Source: Protula sp. h YS-2021 (lineage: Eukaryota; Annelida; Polychaeta; Sabellida; Serpulidae). From it: a stretch of 64,000 nt of DNA. Within the stretch, counting starts at the first letter, position 1, and every line of letters begins with the position of its first letter. Location: contig OX457032.1 of NCBI GenBank assembly GCA_949752745.1, forward strand, positions 17,090,720 to 17,154,719. Direction: 5' to 3'. The notes below the pieces were generated by a model. That model was not told the DNA's origin. It was given only the letters and a program-made list of their open reading frames with translations, and did not search any database. The position numbers were made by a program, and so were the translations under genes. Positions 56,106 through 64,000 of the stretch are shown in pieces.

Positions 56106-59100
56106 GAGTGTCGCCACTGACACGAGCTTTCAGCGATGGTTTAGATGGTTTGTCTCAACAACGAAGTTATATAGCGTTGCGATAAGTGATATCCTGGGGG
56201 TTGTTTGCTTATCCTTAAAGCGTAAAACAACGGAAACAGGTTATAACAGTGGAACCACTTGCGCGATAGGCTTCTCATAGAGTTCGATATTTGATCGAAA
56301 AGAACGTTTTTTGTAGTATATAAATATTTTAAGAAATTGGTAAAAACATCTGTTAATAAATCTTTCAAATTAGAAAATATCGTCAGAAATTCTTAACATG
56401 GATATATAAATTTCTAACTCTTCTTGTGCCAAATAAGTTGTTAATAACTTTTTTGAATAAAATGCAAGCAAAACAAACTTATAAAAACGCGAGATGCAGA
56501 TTTTGACAGATTATCAGGGTTTTATGTCATTACACGCATTATAAAATACCAAAGGATATATTTCTGTTTCTTATCATTTATTAATTTGACACTTTTAGAT
56601 GAAGACAATTAGTTTTGTGCTGTTTTGTGACGGCATTGTATATTTTGTAACTCAATTATGCTTTTTAACCACTTAATTCTAATTTTATTTGCCAATTGAA
56701 ACTAGCTACACTTAGTTTAGTTAATGTTTAATATATGGACACATCACGGAGCCGTTGCATTACACCTGATTCGGGTACGCGTAGAAAGCTTGTCAACCAA
56801 ACGCGCAGCGGTTCGTTGGCCGCTCACCACGAATCTAATAAAAAGCACACCACCCCATGGTCTATCGCTATTATAACACATGATAACACATATGAGAGAG
56901 GGCGGATGTAGACTCCTTTACCCAGTAGATACTTTCTAGGTATAGTGCTGTGGCTTGTGCGTCGCATAGCAACGCCAAAAAAACAGTTAATTTGGTTAGA
57001 GATTTAAGAACTCCGGCGATTTTTTGTCATTAATTTATTGCATTTATTTATATGTTGTCACTCGATGTGTGTTCTAATACACATCATGATGTATCTTATA
57101 CTTGGAGAGGGAACACCAAAACTATTGGAGCTGGTCGAAAGTGGTCTTAATTCTGGGTCGATCTTATTTCCCGGGATTTCTGTAATGGGGGTGAATTGGA
57201 AGGGACTGAGTAAAGTGCTCTAATTTCAGGGGTGATATTGGTCCTGGTATATTGGGAAAATGCCTGTGCATGGGAAAAGATATATGACAGATGGTAATTT
57301 GGTCTTCACAAAAATAACTTAAAATCTAAATAACATAAAAACGGTATTTTCTCATTCGCTTTAATTTTGTCTCAAAACGACAAGCAGACATGTTTTACAG
57401 AGATAAAGCATTCCCTATGGTATAATGTTAATTTTTTTCCTCATACTTAACTATAAGGTGCTAACCGTCTGCCGACATGTCTAAACACATGTTGAATGTC
57501 CCGATTTTGGCGTCAGAAATGTTCCCAAGTGTAGAAATAAATGTGACGTAACAAAATTCGGTCTAGTTAAAGTACAATAATTTTGCAAATGCCAGAACAC
57601 ACGAATTAAGGCCAGAGAACAATAAAACAGAATGCCATGGGCTAAAAATCGCCATCTCTAAGAAGAGAATAAATTGTACGGGTGATGGGTGTTAACCCGA
57701 ACCTGAGACTCGAGAACCTCTCTCGGTATTGTTTCCTTGAGGCACATTTAAAAGATACAACATGTACACTCAGAGTGAGTAATATGCACTAGATTGGATA
57801 CATGCAGTGCGAGGAAATGCCTCACATCGCCTGTTTATTATGGACACGCCCAAACAATTCAAAATCTATTCTTTTATGCCGGTCGAGGAGTACAAAAATG
57901 GACAAGGAATAGTTAGATGTATGAAAGCCTTTTCTGCATTTTTAAGGTTCTTTTCAAGAATCTTCATCAAATTTTCAATGTTCTCCAGATTTTCTACATT
58001 GATATTTATATTTTATTTTTTTACGGCTAAGATCTTCTGATCTTGCAATGTTTATTACTTTGTGAAAATGTACTAACGGGTATAAGTAACATGTAGAAAA
58101 TGGAATTTAAGTGACAATATGGATATTCTGGCACAGCCCTGCCCTCGATAACGTAGCCTGGTCATGTGTGATAGTCGTGATCCCCTCGCACCCCCTGTCC
58201 CCTGAAAACTGGCTGAGTGACTGTTCGCACATGTCAGGGTAAACAAAATATTTGATTTGGTTAAAAAGGTAAAACTGATAGATCTTTCTCAGAGAAATAT
58301 GTTTGTTAGACACAATAACTGCTGCAGTTTTATTCTTGCTCTAATGAACACACCCTTACCGCCATCCCCCACAACAACCAATTTGCTACTAAGCAACCGC
58401 ACGGCAACAGTAAATTTTATTGGACGGAAGGTTTATGTCTTTAATGGGCAGGTTGTCGGCCTCGATTTCACCTTTTCCTCCTACTCAGTTCTCTCATCCT
58501 CGAACAACTTGAAAGGACCACTTTATAAACAGGAAACTTCCCCACACACGTGCCATGTTTATCAATGTACACTTTTCGCATGGATGTTGTTTTCACGTGA
58601 TTTGTTTATAAGCCAACAGATATTTCGGTTTGATGTTGTTTTCACGTGCCCTTGGTATGTGAATCACCCAGATCCATTTGGTCTTTGCCATTTTTACACT
58701 CATTTACTGTCCGCCCACCCAAACTGAGTATTGCAACATCAAGAGCATTGCCTTTAAAGTAACACATTCATCAATTACCCTTCACTCTCTTGGCCACCCA
58801 CATAATACACAGGGCAAGCAACATCATCATTAGTATTATTTTTTTGGTGGTGGGGGGATGGAAGGGGGGGCGGGTAGTTTCTTCCGGGTTGAGGTGCTCC
58901 TATACATGGCTTGAATGGAGATATTGTAGCGCAAAACACCCTTCTCACTTAAAACACTGTTTGCACAAGAATTTCTTAAAGATGACTTCCAATCGAAACG
59001 CGGTTCTTTTTTTAATATGTAACGCCATTGAAGTATAGGTACAGAGGTCCGAGGGTTAAGCCTGATTGCATAGGGGAAAAACTATATATTTTCTGTTGAA

Positions 59101-59490
59101 TAGTTTATTACTGATCAGCGTTTGAAATAATTAAGCTTCGAGTAATGATAAAAAATACAGTAGCGAAAGTATAAAGAATTTAGAATGATTCCGTTCTGTT
59201 ACGCAAAAATAAAGAACACCCAGTTTCAGGCAATTTCATGTCAGTCATGTTGAAGAATACACTGCTTGATTTGTTATATGTTTTGGATACAAGGCCAAGC
59301 GACATTCTGTCAGCAGGTTTTCCATACTCTGAAAGGGCCAGCGATCTTATGGGATAGTTTTCAAAAAAAAAAAAAAAAGTTCCAAGAGAGGGGTGTGAAG
59401 TGTGACTTGCTGCTTCATTCCGCACATTTTTCCATTCATGTACTCATCCTCCTCCTCCACCAACTCCCATTGCAAGATCTACTCCAGTGT

Positions 59491-60316
59491 CTTCCCAGTA
59501 AACATTGTGGCGTTTGAACAACGTTGGATAGACGTCGCACCCGACGTCCGATCAGCGTCGGGCTTTTTGCTTGATTATGGCAGTCGAAACGTCTGTCTGC
59601 CGAAGTTGGTTAGACGTCGATTATCCGACATCTAATCAACGTTACAAAGAGGTTGCAAATGAAAGTTGAAACAACGCTATTTCCCAACGCCGTATAGACG
59701 TGTGGAGATCGTTAGTGTATAGACGTTGGCAAAATATTAGTATTGAATTGCCATCTAGATTGCCATCTGGATCGTGGAAATGATAAGGTGTCATGGTCAT
59801 CCCTACATCAAAGTATCGCCACTCTTAGGTCATCCGATAACGCAGGATATGTATGAAGTCAATTTTCCTTAATATTTTTCCAAAGTAGGCCGGAAAACCT
59901 TGTGCGCTCCTGAAATTCCAACATTTTACGTCCTTATTTTGGTCTATTTTTTGCTTACATTTCCGGTGAGTGAAAACATGGTGAAGTTGCTGTTTGGTTT
60001 TGACCCCGACGTCTGTACAACTTTGCCTATTCAACATCTGTACAACGTCAATTTTTCGAGGCTTATTCAACATCAAGCCAAAGACATTTAAATGTAGGAG
60101 AAAGTGAGATTGTGGTTTCGAGCAAAAGCAACCTCTAAACAAGGTTGCTTATTCAACATCTGTTCAATGTTGTGTCAAAGACGTTGATTAGACGTTGATC
60201 AATGTTTGTGACCAATCACAACCAAATCACAATCAGGTTCAACGTTGAAGTTTGGCTAAGCCGACGTCGCAACCTCAGATCAACGTTGAATCGACGTTGG
60301 AATGTTTTCTGGGAAG
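59491..60316. mobile_element. MITE with CTTCCCAG termini and ACGTTG-rich interior
   Basis: CTTCCCAGTAAACATT at 59491 is inverted as AATGTTTTCTGGGAAG at 60301-60316. Just inside, AACGTTGGATAGACGTCG is mirrored by CGACGTTGG and AACGTTGAATCG. Motifs such as GACGTTG, CAACGT and TTGATTAGACG recur throughout in both orientations. No ORF with family features and no clear target duplication. Confidence 0.65.
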
Positions 60317-61699
60317 CGAAGTTTTTCAATTAATACATACAATGAATTTTTGAGCTGAACTTCCAGTTTATTTTTAGCCCACTTCAGACTAACAGAAGAT
60401 ACGATTTACGCACACTGACTGGAGTGAGGGAATTTAACACGGCAATATATAAATAAGTGACGTAAAAACGATTGAATATCAACGTTGCAATTATGTCCCT
60501 TTTGACATCATGTCAGGTCATATTGAATACAAAAGGCTGACAATTTTTGTTATTTTTGGCTTTCGTGGGGCTGCCATCGGGATTGTGTTGAATGTGTGTG
60601 TATATTGTCTATTTATTTTTATTTTCATTTTCCCCATAATTGGGAGTAAATGTCAGAATAAATGACGTTTACAGAAATAACATGATCTTTTGTTACGCAT
60701 TCAGGTAATTTCCCCGACTTAACATGACACCCTGTATTGTAAATTGATTTTATTATTAAAAAATATCTCAGTTCATCACGAACTCATTTGAAACATTATC
60801 AGCTATATACAGTGGGACTCCGGGACAAGACCATCCTACAATTGAAACCAGTCCAAAGTCGAGAACCGAATTTTTGGCGTTTGAATAAGGCCATAGATCG
60901 TTTTTCCGTATCAAATATACCTGTTTTTAATACAAAACAAAAGCTGTCAGTGGCTGTTAGTTGCTGTCGCCGTCCATAGAGAAAATGGAGAAGGGTAATT
61001 GAGACATGTTTTGTTAAGAACAACCCAAAGCCCAGGAGTGAGTCCACTTTAGGTCTCTCTTAAATTTCTCTTTTTCGTCCTGGCACAATGAGCTTGTTTA
61101 TTGTTTTCCAAAACCGCTATTTGGGTTCTGACAGTGCGATTGTGTCTTTCACACTTCCCTTAAACAATTCAAATTGTACAAGAAGTAAGTGCCAGCACAA
61201 CAGAAATTTACGCCGAATGATCGGTCGTTCCGTGCATAGACTTCCAGGTAGCAGGCACAACATATTCGGATATCGTTTGAGCAAGAGTAGAGTGCCATTA
61301 TATTGTGACCACATAAATAATACGACTAATTTCCACCTACAAACTTCGTTTGCAACTGGGTATAAGTTTGTAGTTTTTCTGGAAGTTTCTACCCATTTTT
61401 TATTTGTTGTTCTCTTTTTTCCGTTTGGATGGTTTCCAGAAAACTCCTGCCACAGTATTTCAGATGAAATTTGGCACACGTGTAGAGGGTGACGAGGTCT
61501 CGGTGAATCCACAAATTTTGGTTACCTCATCTTTCAAGGTCAAGGTCAAATTGAGGTCAAAATGATTTTTCCCCAAGCGCATTTTTGAAACGTCTATTAA
61601 TCACGAAAAGTAGCCATAAAAGTGTTCAAATCCCAGTGTGAATATATAAAAGGTACTCAGTTGCGGGTAACGTTCTATCCAGAATCTTGATCTTGAAGA

Positions 61700-62260
61700 C
61701 CAAAGTCAAAGGTCATGCGACCTCGTGTACCGTTAACGATAGCAAAACCTATATCGAAAACGGTTAGGGGCAGAGCGATTTTGAGCTCATTTTCTACCGT
61801 TTGGACCCTAACAACGTTACATAAGAGGTTCCTCGGTGACGTTGACCTTTGGGTCACGGTCAATGTCAAAAACGGGAATTTGACTATTATCTCAAAAACG
61901 GGTGGAGATCGAGTGATTTTTGAGCTCATTTTCCACGCTTTGGCAATAAGAGGTACCCCGTAACCTTGGCCTTCTCAATCACAGTCAAGGTCGAAAACCG
62001 GAATTTGACTATTATCTCGAAAACGGGTCGAGATAGAACGATTCGGAACTCATTTTCAATCCTTTGGGTCTAAACAACTTTACATGAGAGGTACCTCGGT
62101 GACCTCGACCTTCTGGATCACGGTCAAGGTAAAAAACCGGAAGTTGACTATTATCTCGAAGAGACAGAGCGATTTTGGGTTAATTTTGAAACCATTAGGC
62201 CAAAACAACGACAAAGAAGGAATACGATACAACTTTGAGCTTCTTGGTCAAAATTTCATG
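61700..62260. repeat. tandem repeat, about 125-140-bp unit, 4 copies
   Basis: The core TGACTATTATCTCGAAAACG (or a close variant) occurs near 61741, 61881, 62006 and 62145. It is followed by a GGGT-GAGAT-GAGCGATTTTGAGCTCATTTT type block, and each unit begins with CACGGTCAAGGTC. Reading frames across it are open but variable and show no domain. Confidence 0.75.
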
Positions 62261-62328
62261 CAAATATTTTCTTTAGTGGTTTCTGCAAGTGGGTCAATTC
62301 CGCTATCTAGCTGAATTCTGTCTAGTTT

Positions 62329-62848
62329 AACACTTGACAAGCCTTTGGCTTGCAAGGGCTACATGACATTGTGCGAGCAGCCGTTGGTATCTTTTTTTCC
62401 TGACAGTGATCGGAGTTCCTGTGTCATCTCCTCCACTGGCACTTTGGGCCCTAGGGCCACGAAACTCGGGACTTAGGTAGAACTTGATATGTACGTGTAC
62501 ATAAAACTTCTTATTTTCGCCTTCGATTTCGTTTTCTTGTTTAAAACGTCCCGTGAAAAGAGTATATTTTTGCAAGTAAATGCGGAGCATTTAACTCACA
62601 GCACAGAACACACAGTTGCTCGCTCATCTTTGTGTGAACTCTCACTGCGTAAATAGATAACACGTCGTATGCCTGATCAGTCAGTAAAACCTTAAGTCAG
62701 CAAAAACCAAACACTACTCGGCGTATAAGACTATTATAGCTGTGTTGTTTGCAATATATTATTCAGGAAATAACCCATTGAAGGAAGTATTTTTGCGTTT
62801 TAATTTTTGTCAAGTGTTTAACATTTCGCTAGCGAAATGAGGTTCTAG
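62329..62848 (+). mobile_element. Helentron-like element, copy 4 (best preserved ends)
   Basis: It begins AACACTTGACAA with the hairpin CAAGCC-TTT-GGCTTG. It ends TTGTCAAGTGTT, the perfect 18-bp palindrome CATTTCGCTAGCGAAATG, and AGGTTCTAG followed by T. The flanks share AGTTT. It is closely similar along its length to copy 1. Confidence 0.65.
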
Positions 62849-63264
62849 TTTCTCACCTTTAATTAGCATGCAATTTCTTTTCCACACTTTTGCAAAAGGA
62901 AGCACGTTGATTGAATTCAATCAGTAGTGCCCAAGGATCTTGAAGAAAAACAACCCCGGTATGTATAAAAAATTACTTTTGATTTTTCTCAGTTTTTGTA
63001 TTTTGCATTGCACATGAGTAGAGAATGCAATCTTGACACAGGTTGTTGCTGTGGCTGCAGCAATGGAGTTAACTTCTGGGTTCCTATTATGCAAGGCACC
63101 ATAAATTAGGGCCACGATTGGAAATGTGATGTTATTTGGGAGGTGGTCTTATCGAAAGGCCCCACCGTAGTTTACAGGTGATAACGCCGCTGTGATCATA
63201 TATAAACTAAATGGTTTATGCGTAGAAACTGCCCTGCCATTTTCTGTTTACAAATAAGAATAGC

Positions 63265-63630
63265 CAGTGCACACAAACATCAGTGTGCACAAACACCAGT
63301 ACACACAAACATCAGTGCACACAACATTTGAAACAAATACTTGAAGTAAACTATTTGAAAATATTTGCATTTGCAACGAAAACAAAACATTGTCAGTAAC
63401 ATACGTCAGTGTGCATAAGCATCAGGATACACAAAGATCCGTGTACAGCAACATCAGTGCACCCAAACAGCAGTCTTCATAAACATCGATACATACAAAC
63501 ATCATGGTGAATAAACATCAGTGCACACAAACATCAGTGTGCATAAACATCGATACATGCAAACATCATGGTGAACAAACATCAGTACACACAAACATCA
63601 GTGTGCCTACACATCGGTACATGCAAACAT
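63265..63630. repeat. minisatellite of ACAAACATCAGTG units
   Basis: Units of about 21 bp (CACACAAACATCAGTGTGCA, ATACATGCAAACATCATGG and variants), with a less regular middle, about 15 copies. Confidence 0.85.
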
Positions 63631-63681
63631 CTTTCTTTCTTTCTTTCTTTCTTTCTTCCCTTCTTTCTTTCTTTCTTGCTT
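63629..63681. repeat. (TTTC)n microsatellite
   Basis: About 12 CTTT units with two interruptions. Confidence 0.95.
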
Positions 63682-64000
63682 TCAAACTTTAGGACAACCA
63701 AACGTTTCTTTATTTAACACCGCATTTATCTTTCATGAACTGGTGTCGATATACTAATCAATAGGTATTTCCGCATGAAACTTTAAAAAGCTGAGTAAAC
63801 TTTACATTTTCTCTGTATTTAATTTTACTTTAGCGAAATGCTTATGTCAAATGAATATTGATAAATCGCATTTCAGATAGTGTTGCAAACATTTACCTTA
63901 CACCCAATTCTTTCTATTCAAGTTGCTTATGTACTTAGTTCCTGAAACCCACCCAATGAATCTGTTTGTTATAACACACGTCAGTGCAATCTCGTGTAAA

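Larger units (their letters stand above)
60810..63167. mobile_element. larger pogo/Tigger-type element carrying nested repeats
   Basis: The left end CAGTGGGACTCCGGGACAAG then ACCATCC (after TA at 60808-60809) pairs imperfectly (17 of 27 bases) with the right end, inverted CGGTGGGGCCTTTCGATAAG then ACCACC (before TA at 63168-63169). Between them lie a 130-bp tandem repeat and a Helentron-like copy, suggesting later insertions. The ends could also belong to two different elements. Confidence 0.4.
49429..64000. other. region upstream of the distal first exon, no gene recognised
   Basis: It contains two pogo-like elements, a decayed LINE, a MITE, a Helentron-like copy and several tandem repeats. 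I see nothing recognisable in about 50350-51310, 52960-55140, 56110-59480 or 60320-60800. Frames of up to 156 codons (58257-58727) show no family features. Confidence 0.55.

Noticed and set aside
57090..57260. Possible pogo-like end (GTGGTCTTAATTCTGGG, TTTCAGGGGTG)
   Set aside because: Motifs resemble other pogo ends here, but no TA-flanked CAGTGG terminus was found.
58257..58727. 156-codon plus-strand frame
   Set aside because: Longest non-repeat frame, but it has no recognisable domain, no splice context and mixed composition. In 64 kb of sequence one such frame can arise by chance.

Overview
This window is a piece of an AT-rich animal genome. It has introns with GT/AG borders, a GPI-anchored secreted enzyme gene spread over many kilobases, dense microsatellites and minisatellites, and many small DNA transposons. 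The mix (FLYWCH/Mutator, Helentron-like, pogo-like and CR1/L2-like remains, with long AT, GAGT and polyC tracts) fits a marine invertebrate, most likely a mollusc. No sequence here fixes the species, so that is inference.

Layout. Bases 1-183 (+) are the end of a coding region of unknown family that continues off the left edge. Bases 184-5215 are intergenic. From 5398 upward on the minus strand lies a complete alkaline phosphatase gene. Eight common coding exons (5398-11585) hold all the expected metal-binding and active-site residues. They are preceded by two different candidate first coding exons, at 26236-26323 and 49323-49428. Each encodes a signal peptide ending in a matching S-R-I-P-x-E-E segment, and each ends in phase 1 at a GT donor, as the common second exon requires. 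The predicted proteins are 577 and 583 residues. The gene therefore covers about 44 kb of the window, and most of the DNA from 11.6 to 49.3 kb is its first intron(s). From 49.4 to 64 kb (upstream of the distal first exon) I recognise no gene.

The non-coding majority is a museum of mobile and tandem repeats. Main items: a 1.2-kb Mutator-like element with 10-bp target duplication and a frameshifted FLYWCH zinc-finger ORF (41189-42415); a 1.9-kb fold-back element with about 650-700-bp arms built from tandem repeats and a decayed tRNA-Thr-like sequence in its loop (42901-44792); four copies of a dispersed family with Helentron-style ends (18.2, 35.4, 48.5, 62.3 kb); two pogo/Tigger-type elements with TA duplications (51.7 and 60.8 kb); an AT-rich TA-flanked MITE made of degenerate repeats (27284-28156); a MITE with CTTCCCAG termini (59491-60316); and a decayed LINE reverse transcriptase (about 55150-56105). 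Many minisatellites generate long but meaningless reading frames.

All coordinates, frames and residue matches were read by eye. Family names rest on recognised motifs, not on searches.
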